Assembly: GCF_001529295.1 (NCBI RefSeq)
Contig: NZ_LLWK01000038.1
Location: 558,001-622,000, forward strand
DNA: 64,000 nucleotides
Source of the DNA: Flavobacterium sp. TAB 87
Lineage (GTDB): Bacteria > Bacteroidota > Bacteroidia > Flavobacteriales > Flavobacteriaceae
Direction: 5' to 3'
Made by a program: the position numbers and the translations under genes. Under the pieces are notes generated by a model. The model saw nothing but the letters and a program-made list of their open reading frames with translations, ran no database searches and was not told the DNA's origin. Below are positions 34,980-43,924 of the stretch, piece after piece. Positions within the stretch are counted from its first letter, which is position 1. Each line of letters starts with the position of its first letter.

Positions 34980-36974
34980 TTAAGGTTTAGTTATCGTATT
35001 TGTATCAGTCATTACTACGGCACCGTTACTGGCTAGCATTCTGCCTACAGCAGTTGCGTGAGATCCCATAGTTATAGATGTTAATGCTAAAACGTTTCCT
35101 TTGAAACTGGTGTAGTCTCCTATTGTTGCAGAACTACCTGTTTGCCAATAAATATTTTTAGCTTGAGCTCCATTCGTTAAGATTACGTTTCCACCAGCAC
35201 CCCCAACTGTTGTAAAAGCAGCAGCAATTTGAAATACAAAAATAGCATTCGGGTCTCCTTGTGCGTCAAGCGTAAGGTCGCCAGACTGAATAAGCAGTGT
35301 TGAAGTCGATTTATAAACTCCTGGTGCTAGCGTTAATCCACCTTGGTCACCAGAAACGGTTGTAGTTGCTGGCATACCTTCGATTTGTAAATAAGCGTCA
35401 GACAAATCTTGTTTTGCTTGTTGCAGTACAGCTGCTATCCCTGCTGGAGCAATATCGTCGGAAGCATAGATAGCTCCATTAACAACTATTGCAGGAGGAA
35501 ATCCGGTAATTGATGAGCGAACTCCGGGACTAATACCAACATTCATATTGTTAATTACACTAAAACCAGCATTATTACTAACGCCAACTCCTGCTAATAT
35601 TCCAAAATTACCTGCAGACTTAAGATAATTAGTAAGTGCTGTTCCAGTTGTAAACTTCCAAACAAAGTCTGCTGTAAGTGCCTTACCTTGATCGCTTTTA
35701 GCCCCTGTTGTTACAGTCGCAGTGTACTCTTTGTTAGTTTCGAGCGCAATACTAGGAGTAAACTGAACTGTAGTTCCATTATAAGAAATAGTCCCAGTAA
35801 GTGCTGTAGTGCCTTGTTTTACACTAAACGTACTGTTGTTTAATGTTGTCGGATCCATAGCCATGTCAAACTGAGCGCTAATTATTTTGCTAACAGCTAC
35901 ATTTGTAGCAAGATTTTGAGGATCAGTAGTTAGTATTTTGGGTGCAACAGCTGTTTGTGTAGTGAACTTCCAGACGTGATTATTAGCAATAGCATTGCCT
36001 TGTGTGTTTTTTGCACCTGTGGTTATAGTGGCGGTATATTCTAAATTACTATTTAAAACAGTTGTTGGTACAAATTGAGCCGTTGTTCCACTATAGGAAA
36101 CGGTTCCAGCGATTTGAGTTGTGCCTTGGTTTAGAGTGAAAGTTGTATTATTTAGCGTCATTGGATCCATCGCTGTGTCAAATTTCGCTGTAATTACTTT
36201 ATTTAAAGGTACGGCGGTGGCCAAATCTAGTGGATCTGTCAAAATAATTTGTGGTGCGGTAAGTATACCCGTCGTGAACTTCCAAACATAATTTAAAGCA
36301 ATGGGCGTTCCATCTAAATTTTTTGCACCAGTCGTGATTGTAGCAGTATATTCTGTATTAGCTGTTAAAGCAACTGTTGGTGTAAAGAACGCTTTGCTTT
36401 GATCGATAGTTACGGTACCAGCAATGGTAGTTGTTCCTTGTTTTAGAGTAAACGTTGCTGCATTTATAGATGCTATATCCATAGGCATGTTAAAGGTAGC
36501 GTTTACGATTTTGTTCAAAGGAATATCGATCGCATTGGCTAAAGGATCTGTAAGCACAATGGTTGGTGTAAGTAATTTACCAGTGCTAAAAGCCCAAATG
36601 TAATCTTCTTGCAAAGCATTTCCTTTTAAATCTTTTACGGTAGTCTTGATTACTGCAGTGTAAGTAGTATTGATTGCCAAGGGTACTGAAGGAGTAAACG
36701 ACGCAGTTTGCCCTGTATACGAAATTGTACCATCAACGGGCGTGTTGTCTTGTAAAATGAAAGAGGCTTCTGTAAAAGTGTCAGAATCCATCTCCTCATT
36801 GAATGTAACTGTAATTATTTGATCAAGAGGTACATCTATAGCGCCATTAGCAGGTGCTGTTGCGACTACAACAGGGCAAACCCCAATGGTTTCTACGAAA
36901 TCATCTTTCTCACATCCGGCTAGAACAGCAACGAATGCCAATAAAGAGAGTGTTAACGTTTGTTTAATTTTCAT
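34980..36974 (-). CDS. Ice-binding (DUF3494) lipoprotein with four Ig-like domains
   Basis: A 664-residue lipoprotein; the lipobox is AVLAGC with the lipidated Cys21. Four Big_5/SbsA-type Ig-like repeats lie at about 32-132, 136-236, 239-340 and 344-444, each opening with a T.P...A..VPL/V..I..... F...MD pattern and ending in W.F(S/T)TG. Residues 448-664 match the DUF3494 ice-binding beta-helix: SAGNFGILAGVGVSN, ISPGVRSSITGFPP, GGLTLAPGVYKS, LTLDAQGDPNAIFVFQI, YWQTGSSATIGDYTSFKG, GRMLASNGAVVM. Such domains adsorb to ice. A lipid anchor plus an Ig stalk suggests a cell-surface ice adhesin rather than a secreted antifreeze (inference). A leader hairpin CGTGAAA/TTTCACG lies at 36989-37006. Confidence 0.93.
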   Translation of the reverse strand: MKIKQTLTLSLLAFVAVLAGCEKDDFVETIGVCPVVVATAPANGAIDVPLDQIITVTFNEEMDSDTFTEASFILQDNTPVDGTISYTGQTASFTPSVPLAINTTYTAVIKTTVKDLKGNALQEDYIWAFSTGKLLTPTIVLTDPLANAIDIPLNKIVNATFNMPMDIASINAATFTLKQGTTTIAGTVTIDQSKAFFTPTVALTANTEYTATITTGAKNLDGTPIALNYVWKFTTGILTAPQIILTDPLDLATAVPLNKVITAKFDTAMDPMTLNNTTFTLNQGTTQIAGTVSYSGTTAQFVPTTVLNSNLEYTATITTGAKNTQGNAIANNHVWKFTTQTAVAPKILTTDPQNLATNVAVSKIISAQFDMAMDPTTLNNSTFSVKQGTTALTGTISYNGTTVQFTPSIALETNKEYTATVTTGAKSDQGKALTADFVWKFTTGTALTNYLKSAGNFGILAGVGVSNNAGFSVINNMNVGISPGVRSSITGFPPAIVVNGAIYASDDIAPAGIAAVLQQAKQDLSDAYLQIEGMPATTTVSGDQGGLTLAPGVYKSTSTLLIQSGDLTLDAQGDPNAIFVFQIAAAFTTVGGAGGNVILTNGAQAKNIYWQTGSSATIGDYTSFKGNVLALTSITMGSHATAVGRMLASNGAVVMTDTNTITKP

Positions 36975-37588
36975 TTTTTAGAATTAAGCGTGAAATAGTT
37001 TTCACGTGGTAAAGATAAATTACATGCGACTGGAATGTTATACAATTAAGCCTTTTATTTGTATAATTTTTAGAATTTAATTTTTATCAGTTTTTACGTA
37101 TTTAAGTTGAAAAATATTACTCTTAGTATTTATTTGTTGAATATTATTAAGCATTATAGTGCATTAAGTAAGAAATGGTTAAATAGTAGTTAATGATAAA
37201 TGGTAGTATTTGTCCAAACAAAAGAAAATACGCTTGTTCTGCAGATGTTAATTCTGTACATAGTTGAAAATAAACTGCTACGTATAAAGATTAAACAATA
37301 TTTAAAAAAATAGTAAAATATAGAAGGTTTATTGATAGTTGATTAAAGTAGTAGTGTTTGATGTTCAAATAGATGCGTTGTTTTTTAATTAAGTTAATTC
37401 TTGTTAAAATTTTATAAATATTGATTTTCTCTAGATTGTAAATCCCTGAATCTGCTTACCGATCTCTGAACATGAAAGTAAGTTCACAACTAAAAAAATA
37501 TTATTTGTAAAATATTTTAACATAACATGTTGGTAGTATGATATTAAACGTTACATTTGCTTCATTATAAATTATTATTATTATTACA
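36975..37588. other. 614-bp gene-free region between the ice-binding gene and cspA
   Basis: Very A/T-rich, with no open frame I can support. Near the left end are a 7-bp hairpin CGTGAAA/TTTCACG (36989-37006) and, on the minus strand, TATCTTTA at 37017-37010, one change from a -7 box, probably for the ice-binding gene. At the right end is the cspA promoter. A short inverted repeat TGAAC ... GTTCA lies near 37467-37484. The middle could hold an untranslated RNA or regulatory sites, but nothing specific is visible. Confidence 0.6.
37530..37559 (+). promoter_or_regulatory. Complete promoter for cspA
   Basis: TTG (37530-37532), 19 bases, TACATTTG (37552-37559): both elements of the Bacteroidota promoter at the same spacing as the YceI promoter. 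The leader would be only about 25 bases, far shorter than that of E. coli cspA. Confidence 0.7.
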
Positions 37589-37783
37589 ATGCGTACAGGT
37601 ACAGTAAAATTTTTCAATGAGTCAAAAGGTTACGGATTCATTACAGACGAAGAAACAGGAAAAGATATCTTCGTTCATGCTTCAGGAATCAACGCGGAAG
37701 AATTGCGCGAAGGTGACCGTGTAAGTTACGAAGAAGAAGAAGGAAGAAAAGGTAAAGTTGCTGCTAAAGTTGCAGTAATCTAA
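37589..37783 (+). CDS. cspA: Cold shock protein, CspA family
   Basis: A 64-residue single cold-shock domain that binds single-stranded RNA/DNA and melts mRNA structure. RNP1 is KGYGFI at 13-18 and RNP2 IFVHA at 27-31. The acidic tail region EEEEGRKGKVAAKVAVI is typical of the flavobacterial form. It is monocistronic, with its own full promoter and a strong terminator. Expression may or may not be cold-induced; the short leader lacks room for the long thermosensing structure of E. coli. Confidence 0.95.
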   Translation: MRTGTVKFFNESKGYGFITDEETGKDIFVHASGINAEELREGDRVSYEEEEGRKGKVAAKVAVI

Positions 37784-37825
37784 GCAATAAATATAGCATT
37801 CTATTTTTTTTTGCCTACGAAAGGT

Positions 37826-37858
37826 AAAACGTTCCGATATATCGGAACGTTTTTTTTT
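37826..37858 (+). terminator. Terminator after cspA
   Basis: A 28-base perfect palindrome with arms AAAACGTTCCGATA (37826-37839) and TATCGGAACGTTTT (37840-37853), followed by T. Confidence 0.9.
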
Positions 37859-37958
37859 ATACCTAACTCAAAAAACTTACAAAAGAAGGCTGCTATTTAT
37901 AATCAATAAAAATTATAACTAATGCCCGATTCAGTGGACACTTAAATCCGCTTTTGTC

Positions 37959-37989
37959 TTGTGATTTACATACATGCGAACTATCTTTG
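37959..37989 (+). promoter_or_regulatory. Promoter for the nuo operon
   Basis: TTG (37959-37961), 20 bases, TATCTTTG (37982-37989), 31 bases before the nuoA ATG. No other strong promoter is seen inside the operon. Confidence 0.65.
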
Positions 37990-38020
37990 TGACTCATTTT
38001 TTATATATAATTCAAGGATT

Positions 38021-38386
38021 ATGCAAGCCGATCAAATTAATTATATTCCAATCTTCATGCAGGCTGTTCTAGCTGTAGGATTTGTGGTAGGTACCATCAT
38101 TATTTCTGGAAAATTAGGACCAAGTAGAAAGTCACAGAAGAAAGATAAAAGTTTTGAATGTGGAATAGAATCTGTGGGTAATGCCCGTATTCCTTTTTCA
38201 GTAAAATATTTCCTAGTAGCGATCTTGTTTGTGCTTTTTGATGTTGAAGTTATCTTCTTGTATCCTTGGGCAATTAATTTCCAAGAACTAGGATTAGAAG
38301 GAATGGTGAAAATGGTTATTTTCATGATGTTGCTTTTAGTTGGGTTCTTTTACATAATCAAAAAGAAGGCTTTAGAATGGGAATAA
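38021..38386 (+). CDS. nuoA: NADH-quinone oxidoreductase subunit A
   Basis: A 121-residue membrane subunit of complex I with three helices (FMQAVLAVGFVVGTIIISG; FLVAILFVLFDVEVIFLYPW; MVIFMMLLLVGFFYII). SFECGIESVGNARIPFSVKY is the conserved loop and FDVEVIFLYPWA the TM2 signature. I use the ATG at 38021 rather than an in-frame codon 20 residues upstream, because the promoter's -7 box lies between them. It is the first gene of the 14-gene operon. A 137-base gap precedes nuoB. Confidence 0.95.
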   Translation: MQADQINYIPIFMQAVLAVGFVVGTIIISGKLGPSRKSQKKDKSFECGIESVGNARIPFSVKYFLVAILFVLFDVEVIFLYPWAINFQELGLEGMVKMVIFMMLLLVGFFYIIKKKALEWE

Positions 38387-38523
38387 AGTACTGTTTGAAA
38401 ATCAGTTTTGTAAAAGTTGATATTAGTGCTACTACCTTCTAAATGCTGTTTATTTTTATACAAAATAGTTTTACTTCTTCAAGAAGTTTTCTTGAAAATT
38501 AGAACTCAAAATCTAAAACGAAT

Positions 38524-39072
38524 ATGAGTAATTCAGATGTAAAAATCGTTGCTCCGCCAGAAGGTGTTTCTGGTGAGGGTTTTTTTGCTACAAAATTAAA
38601 TGATGTAGTAGGATTGGCTCGTGCAAACTCCCTTTGGCCTTTGCCATTTGCAACTTCTTGTTGCGGGATTGAATTTATGGCTACCATGGCCTCGCATTAT
38701 GATTTAGCGCGATTTGGATCAGAGCGTGTTAGCTTTTCTCCTCGTCAAGCAGATATGTTGTTGGTAATGGGAACTATTTCAAAAAAAATGGGACCTATTC
38801 TACGTCAAGTATATGAGCAAATGGCTGAACCTCGTTGGGTTATTGCTGTTGGTGCGTGTGCAACTTCAGGTGGTATTTTTGATACCTATTCTGTTTTGCA
38901 AGGTATTGATAAGGTAATTCCTGTTGATGTTTATGTGCCGGGATGTCCGCCAAGGCCAGAGCAAATTCTAGACGGCGTAATGAAATTGCAAGAGTTGGTA
39001 CGAAGCGAGTCTGTTAGACGCAGAAGTTCGCCAGAATACCAAGAATTATTAGCATCGTATAATATTCAATAA
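38524..39072 (+). CDS. nuoB: NADH-quinone oxidoreductase subunit B
   Basis: A 182-residue peripheral-arm subunit that holds cluster N2, the last iron-sulfur centre before quinone. Its four Cys ligands are visible: adjacent Cys46-Cys47 in TSCCGIEF, Cys112 in GACATSGG and Cys141 in VPGCPPRPE. nuoC starts one base after its stop codon. Confidence 0.97.
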   Translation: MSNSDVKIVAPPEGVSGEGFFATKLNDVVGLARANSLWPLPFATSCCGIEFMATMASHYDLARFGSERVSFSPRQADMLLVMGTISKKMGPILRQVYEQMAEPRWVIAVGACATSGGIFDTYSVLQGIDKVIPVDVYVPGCPPRPEQILDGVMKLQELVRSESVRRRSSPEYQELLASYNIQ

Positions 39073-39073
39073 A

Positions 39074-39595
39074 ATGGCATTAGAGACTCAAAAAATACAA
39101 GAGAAACTTGTAGAAGCATTTGGAACTGATGTGTTTAACTTCGTTCAAGATAAAGATATTTTTACATTAGAAGTTTCTGCGGATGTAATTACTTCTGTGG
39201 TTTTATTTTTAAAGAACGATCCAGAATTGCGTTTTCACTTTCTTACCGATTTGTGTGGCGTACATTATCCTGATAATGAATTAGAGCGTCAATTTACCAT
39301 TGTGTATCACATGCATAACTGGTACGAAAATGTACGACTGAAAGTTAAAGTTTTTATCAACGGTGAAAAGCCAGAGATAAAGACTGTGTCTAATATTTTT
39401 CTTTGTGCCAATTGGATGGAAAGAGAAACTTATGATTTTTACGGTGTAAATTTCATTGGTCATCCACAATTGAAACGAATTTTAAATATGGATGAAATGA
39501 TTTCGTTTCCGATGAGAAAAGAATTCCCGATGGAAGATTCAGGAAGAACCGATAAAGACGATCGTTTCTTTGGAAGAACCACCACAAATTGTTAA
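39074..39595 (+). CDS. nuoC: NADH-quinone oxidoreductase subunit C
   Basis: A 173-residue 30-kDa-type subunit. The family segments FLTDLCGVHYPD, ERQFTIVYHMHN and ANWMERETYDFYGVNFIGHP are visible, ending in RKEFPMEDSGR. It is a separate gene, not fused to nuoD as in E. coli. Confidence 0.95.
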   Translation: MALETQKIQEKLVEAFGTDVFNFVQDKDIFTLEVSADVITSVVLFLKNDPELRFHFLTDLCGVHYPDNELERQFTIVYHMHNWYENVRLKVKVFINGEKPEIKTVSNIFLCANWMERETYDFYGVNFIGHPQLKRILNMDEMISFPMRKEFPMEDSGRTDKDDRFFGRTTTNC

Positions 39596-39627
39596 AAGAC
39601 AAACGTATAATTTTTCACATTAAATAA

Positions 39628-40863
39628 ATGTCAGAACTATTATTATCACCAGAGCAGCGTTATGCTAAAATAATCAAGGAGAACCTAAATGAAGACGGAA
39701 GTGAACTTTCAATTCTGAATTTAGGACCTACTCACCCAGCGACACACGGTATTTTTCAAAACGTATGTTTAATGGATGGAGAGCGTATTCTTGATGCAGA
39801 ACCAACGATTGGATATATTCACCGTGCTTTCGAAAAAATCGCCGAAAATAGACCGTTTTACCAAATTACTCCGCTAACTGACCGAATGAATTATTGTTCG
39901 TCTCCTATAAACAATATGGGATGGTGGATGACTGTGGAGAAAGCATTGGGTATTGAGGTGCCAAAGCGGGCACAATACCTTCGGGTAATTGCAATGGAGT
40001 TGGCTAGAATTACCGATCACTTAATTTGTAATTCAATTTTAGGTGTAGATACTGGTGCTTACACTGGGTTCTTGTACGTATTTCAATTTAGAGAAAAAGT
40101 ATACGAAATTTACGAAGAAATTTGTGGCGCTCGTTTGACTACCAACATGGGTAGAATGGGTGGTTTCGAAAGAGATTGGTCTCCGGAAGCTTTTAGAAAA
40201 CTAGATGTTTTTTTAGAAGAATTTCCAGCGGCTTGGAAAGAATTTGAAAATCTATTTGTTAGAAATAGAATTTTTATGGATAGAACAGTAAATGTTGGAA
40301 CAATTGATGCCGAAAAAGCTATGGCTTATGGTTTTACTGGTCCAAATTTACGTGCTTCAGGTGTTGATTATGACGTGCGTGTAGCGCATCCATATTCTTC
40401 TTATGAAGATTTTGACTTTATTGTTCCAGTAGGAAAATCAGGAGATACGTACGATCGTTGGTGTGTAAGAAATGCTGAAGTCTGGGAGAGTTTAAGTATT
40501 ATTCGTCAAGCCTTGGATAAAATGCCAGAAGGTCCTTACCATGCAGATGTACCCGATTATTACTTGCCTCCAAAAGAAGATGTGTATACGTCAATGGAAG
40601 CGTTGATATATCACTTTAAAATTGTAATGGGAGAAATTCCTGTTCCTGTAGGAGAAACGTATCATGCTGTTGAAGGAGGAAATGGAGAACTTGGTTTTTA
40701 CTTAATAACTGATGGAAGTAGAACGCCTTACAGGTTGCACTTTAGAAGACCTTGCTTCATATATTATCAAGCGTATACGGAAATGATAAAAGGTTCAATG
40801 CTTTCTGACGCCATTGTAATTTTATCAAGTTTAAATGTTATTGCTGGAGAGTTGGATGCCTAA
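39628..40863 (+). CDS. nuoD: NADH-quinone oxidoreductase subunit D
   Basis: A 411-residue 49-kDa-type subunit that lines the quinone-binding cavity. Visible segments are LGPTHPATHGIFQNVCLMDG with the quinone-proximal His, GYIHRAFEKIAENRPFYQ, DRMNYCSSPINNMGW, and the C-terminal DGSRTPYRLHFRRPCF. Length is normal for an unfused NuoD. Confidence 0.96.
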   Translation: MSELLLSPEQRYAKIIKENLNEDGSELSILNLGPTHPATHGIFQNVCLMDGERILDAEPTIGYIHRAFEKIAENRPFYQITPLTDRMNYCSSPINNMGWWMTVEKALGIEVPKRAQYLRVIAMELARITDHLICNSILGVDTGAYTGFLYVFQFREKVYEIYEEICGARLTTNMGRMGGFERDWSPEAFRKLDVFLEEFPAAWKEFENLFVRNRIFMDRTVNVGTIDAEKAMAYGFTGPNLRASGVDYDVRVAHPYSSYEDFDFIVPVGKSGDTYDRWCVRNAEVWESLSIIRQALDKMPEGPYHADVPDYYLPPKEDVYTSMEALIYHFKIVMGEIPVPVGETYHAVEGGNGELGFYLITDGSRTPYRLHFRRPCFIYYQAYTEMIKGSMLSDAIVILSSLNVIAGELDA

Positions 40864-40914
40864 TATTTTGGTTGGATTACAAACGATTTGATATTTCAGA
40901 TTTAAAGAAGCGAA

Positions 40915-41445
40915 ATGGAACACAAAAGATACGAACAAGAATTAAAAATGACCGAAACATTGATGAATCGCATCAATGAATTGATTAGTCATTACCCTGC
41001 AGACAAAAAAAAATCAGCACTATTGCCAGTTTTACATGAGGTACAAGATGCACATGACAATTGGTTGGGTTATGATTTGATGGATAAAGTGGCGGAGATG
41101 TTAGAGATTTTGCCTATTGAAGTATATGAAGTAGTCTCTTTTTATACGATGTTCAATCAAAAACCAATGGGAAAATATATGTTTGAGTTCTGTCAAACTT
41201 CTTGTTGTTGTTTAAATGGTGCCGAAAATTTGATTGAATATACAGCAGATAAATTGGGTATTAAAGTAGGCGAAACTACTGCAGACGGAATGTTTACTGT
41301 GGCAGGTGTACAGTGCTTAGGTGCTTGCGGTTATGCTCCAATGATGCAGGTGGGTGATTTTTATAAAGAACACCTTAATGAAGAAAAAATCGATCAGTTA
41401 ATTGCTGATTGTAGAGATAATAAAATAATATTACACGATAAATAA
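40915..41445 (+). CDS. nuoE: NADH-quinone oxidoreductase subunit E
   Basis: A 176-residue 24-kDa-type subunit with a thioredoxin-like [2Fe-2S] domain (cluster N1a). Cysteine ligands are in FCQTSCCCLNG and VQCLGACGYAP. The helical N-terminal half includes LPVLHEVQDAHDNWLGYDLM. nuoF starts one base after its stop. Confidence 0.95.
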   Translation: MEHKRYEQELKMTETLMNRINELISHYPADKKKSALLPVLHEVQDAHDNWLGYDLMDKVAEMLEILPIEVYEVVSFYTMFNQKPMGKYMFEFCQTSCCCLNGAENLIEYTADKLGIKVGETTADGMFTVAGVQCLGACGYAPMMQVGDFYKEHLNEEKIDQLIADCRDNKIILHDK

Positions 41446-41446
41446 G

Positions 41447-42814
41447 ATGTCAAAAAAAATATTATTAGATAAAATTAATGTTCCAGGCATAAAAACCTAT
41501 GACGTATACCGCCAAAATGGAGGTTATGCATCTGTAGAAAAAGCATTAAAAACGTTAACTCCTGATGAAGTAGTTGAAGAAGTTAAAAAATCGGGTCTTC
41601 GTGGACGCGGTGGCGCAGGTTTCCCTGCGGGAATGAAATGGAGTTTTATTGACAAAAAGTCGGGCAAACCAAGACATTTGGTGTGCAACGCGGATGAGTC
41701 AGAGCCCGGAACGTTCAAAGACCGTTATTTGATGGAGCACATTCCGCATTTACTAATCGAAGGAATGATCACGTCAAGTTATGCTTTAGGGGCTAATTTA
41801 TCGTACATCTACATTCGTGGAGAGTACATGTGGATCTATAAAATATTAGAAAGAGCCATTAACGAAGCGAAAGCAGCAGGTTGGTTAGGAAAAAACATAC
41901 AAGGATCTGGTTACGATTTAGAATTGTATGTGCACTGCGGAGCAGGAGCATACATTTGTGGAGAAGAAACCGCTTTAATAGAATCTTTGGAAGGAAAAAG
42001 AGGAAATCCGCGTATCAAACCGCCGTTTCCAGCTGTTTCTGGACTTTGGGCTAATCCTACAGTGGTAAATAACGTAGAAACGATTTCAGCAGTGCCTTGG
42101 ATTGTAAACAATTCTGGCGATGAATATGCTAAAATTGGAATCGGAAGATCTACAGGGACTAAATTAATTTCTGCTTCAGGACACGTTAAAAACCAAGGAG
42201 TTTACGAAATCGAAATGGGATTGAGCGTGTATGAATTTATGAATTCTGATGAGTATTTGGGAGGAATGAGTTCTGATCGGCCATTAAAAGCGTTAGTTCC
42301 CGGAGGTTCATCGGTACCTATCTTGCCAGTTGATTTAATTTACAAAACAGCGAACGGCGAAGACCGATTGATGAGTTACGAATCGTTGAGCGACGGTGGT
42401 TTTGCTACTGGTTCAATGTTAGGTTCAGGTGGTTTTATTGTATATAATGACACGTCTTGCGTGGTTCGAAATACATGGAATTTCTCTCGTTTTTACCACC
42501 ACGAAAGTTGTGGGCAATGTACACCGTGTCGTGAAGGGACAGGTTGGTTAGAGAAAGTTTTATTCCGTATTGAAAACGGTCAAGGTCGCGAAGAGGATAT
42601 CGAGTTATTGTGGAGTATTCAAAGTAAAATTGAAGGAAACACAATTTGTCCATTAGGAGATGCTGCGGCTTGGCCGGTAGCAGCTGCTATTCGTCATTTT
42701 AGAGATGAATTTGAGTACCACGTTCGTTTTCCAGAAAAAATAAAAAATCGTGAACACTTTGTAGTAGAGCCTTTTGAAAAGGTGAAGCACCTTGTTGGTA
42801 AACTAACAGTATAG
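41447..42814 (+). CDS. nuoF: NADH-quinone oxidoreductase subunit F
   Basis: A 455-residue NADH-oxidising subunit. SGLRGRGGAGFPAGMKWSF binds NADH/FMN, and GAYICGEETALIESLEGKRG contributes to the flavin site. The [4Fe-4S] N3 ligands are in SCGQCTPCREGTGW and the later Cys in NTICPLGDAAAWP. An 81-base gap precedes nuoG. Confidence 0.96.
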   Translation: MSKKILLDKINVPGIKTYDVYRQNGGYASVEKALKTLTPDEVVEEVKKSGLRGRGGAGFPAGMKWSFIDKKSGKPRHLVCNADESEPGTFKDRYLMEHIPHLLIEGMITSSYALGANLSYIYIRGEYMWIYKILERAINEAKAAGWLGKNIQGSGYDLELYVHCGAGAYICGEETALIESLEGKRGNPRIKPPFPAVSGLWANPTVVNNVETISAVPWIVNNSGDEYAKIGIGRSTGTKLISASGHVKNQGVYEIEMGLSVYEFMNSDEYLGGMSSDRPLKALVPGGSSVPILPVDLIYKTANGEDRLMSYESLSDGGFATGSMLGSGGFIVYNDTSCVVRNTWNFSRFYHHESCGQCTPCREGTGWLEKVLFRIENGQGREEDIELLWSIQSKIEGNTICPLGDAAAWPVAAAIRHFRDEFEYHVRFPEKIKNREHFVVEPFEKVKHLVGKLTV

Positions 42815-42895
42815 TTAAAAGTTAAAAAGTTATAAAGTTTAAAGATGAAAGACGCTGTTCTTTCTACTGGCAGCTTTTGACATCAAGACACAATT

Positions 42896-43921
42896 ATGAA
42901 AGTAACAATAGACGGTCAAAGTATTGATGTAGAACCAGGAACAACGATCCTGCAGGCTGCACGTATGATAGGAGGAGATTTAGTTCCACCTGCAATGTGT
43001 TATTATTCTTCACTGAAAGGAAGTGGAGGAAAATGCCGTTGTTGCTTGGTTGAAGTTTCTAAAGGAAGTGAAGCGGATCCAAGACCAATGCCAAAATTAA
43101 TGGCCTCTTGCGTAACAGGCTGTATGGATGGAATGGAAGTGAATAGTAAACAATCGGAAAGAGTAACAGAAGCACGTAAAGCGGTTACCGAATTTCTTTT
43201 GATTAACCACCCATTAGATTGTCCAGTTTGTGATCAAGCAGGTGAATGTGATTTGCAAAACCTTAGCTTTGAACACGGTAAAGCGCAAAGTCGTTTTATT
43301 GAAGAAAAAAGAGTTTTTGAACCAGAAAATATCGGTCCGTACATACAGTTGCATATGAATCGTTGTATTTTATGCCAGCGTTGTGTGCAAGTTGCAGATC
43401 AGTTGACTGACAAAAGAGTTCACGGTGTTGTAGATAGAGGTGATCATGCTAATATTTCAACTTGTATTTCAAAAGCAATTGATAATGAGTTTTCTGGAAA
43501 TATGATTGATGTGTGTCCAGTAGGGGCTTTAACCGATAAAACATTTAGATTCAAGTCTAGAGTTTGGTTCAATAAACCATTTAATGCACACAGAGATTGC
43601 GATACCTGTTGCGGAAAAACAACCGTTTGGATGTTTGGAGATGAAATACAGCGCGTTACAGGTCGTAAAGATGAATACCACGAAGTAGAAGAGTTTATCT
43701 GTAATGGTTGTCGATTCGATCATAAAAATGTAGAAGACTGGGTTATTGAAGGACCAAGAGAATTTGAAAAAGATTCGGTTATCAATCAGAACAACTACAT
43801 TCGTCCGTTGCAAAAAGTAGAAATTGCTACTGAAAAAACTATTTTGATGGGAAGAGACCAAGATCGTAAAAAGATCAGTATGTCTGCTATTCCTTTAGAT
43901 GATAATACAGAAAATTGTTAA
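42896..43921 (+). CDS. nuoG: NADH-quinone oxidoreductase subunit G, short form
   Basis: A 341-residue protein holding only the iron-sulfur part of NuoG. The [2Fe-2S] ferredoxin domain has Cys ligands in MCYYSS and GGKCRCCLVE. The His-Cys [4Fe-4S] motif includes CPVCDQAGECDLQ. A further [4Fe-4S] set is in CILCQRCVQVAD and DVCPVGAL. The beginning of the molybdopterin-like domain follows, with CDTCCGK and ICNGCR. The large molybdopterin-oxidoreductase-like domain of E. coli NuoG (about 900 residues in total) is absent. I recall such short NuoG proteins as usual in Flavobacteriia, so this is probably not a truncation. Confidence 0.92.
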   Translation: MKVTIDGQSIDVEPGTTILQAARMIGGDLVPPAMCYYSSLKGSGGKCRCCLVEVSKGSEADPRPMPKLMASCVTGCMDGMEVNSKQSERVTEARKAVTEFLLINHPLDCPVCDQAGECDLQNLSFEHGKAQSRFIEEKRVFEPENIGPYIQLHMNRCILCQRCVQVADQLTDKRVHGVVDRGDHANISTCISKAIDNEFSGNMIDVCPVGALTDKTFRFKSRVWFNKPFNAHRDCDTCCGKTTVWMFGDEIQRVTGRKDEYHEVEEFICNGCRFDHKNVEDWVIEGPREFEKDSVINQNNYIRPLQKVEIATEKTILMGRDQDRKKISMSAIPLDDNTENC

Positions 43922-43924
43922 AGA

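Noticed and set aside
35600..36900. Periodic similarity inside the ice-binding gene that could look like DNA repeats
   Set aside because: It reflects the four homologous Ig-like domains at protein level, not a tandem DNA repeat or CRISPR.
37567..37582. ATT-repeat tract before cspA
   Set aside because: Short low-complexity A/T stretch in the leader, common in this genome type; not evidence of a repeat array.
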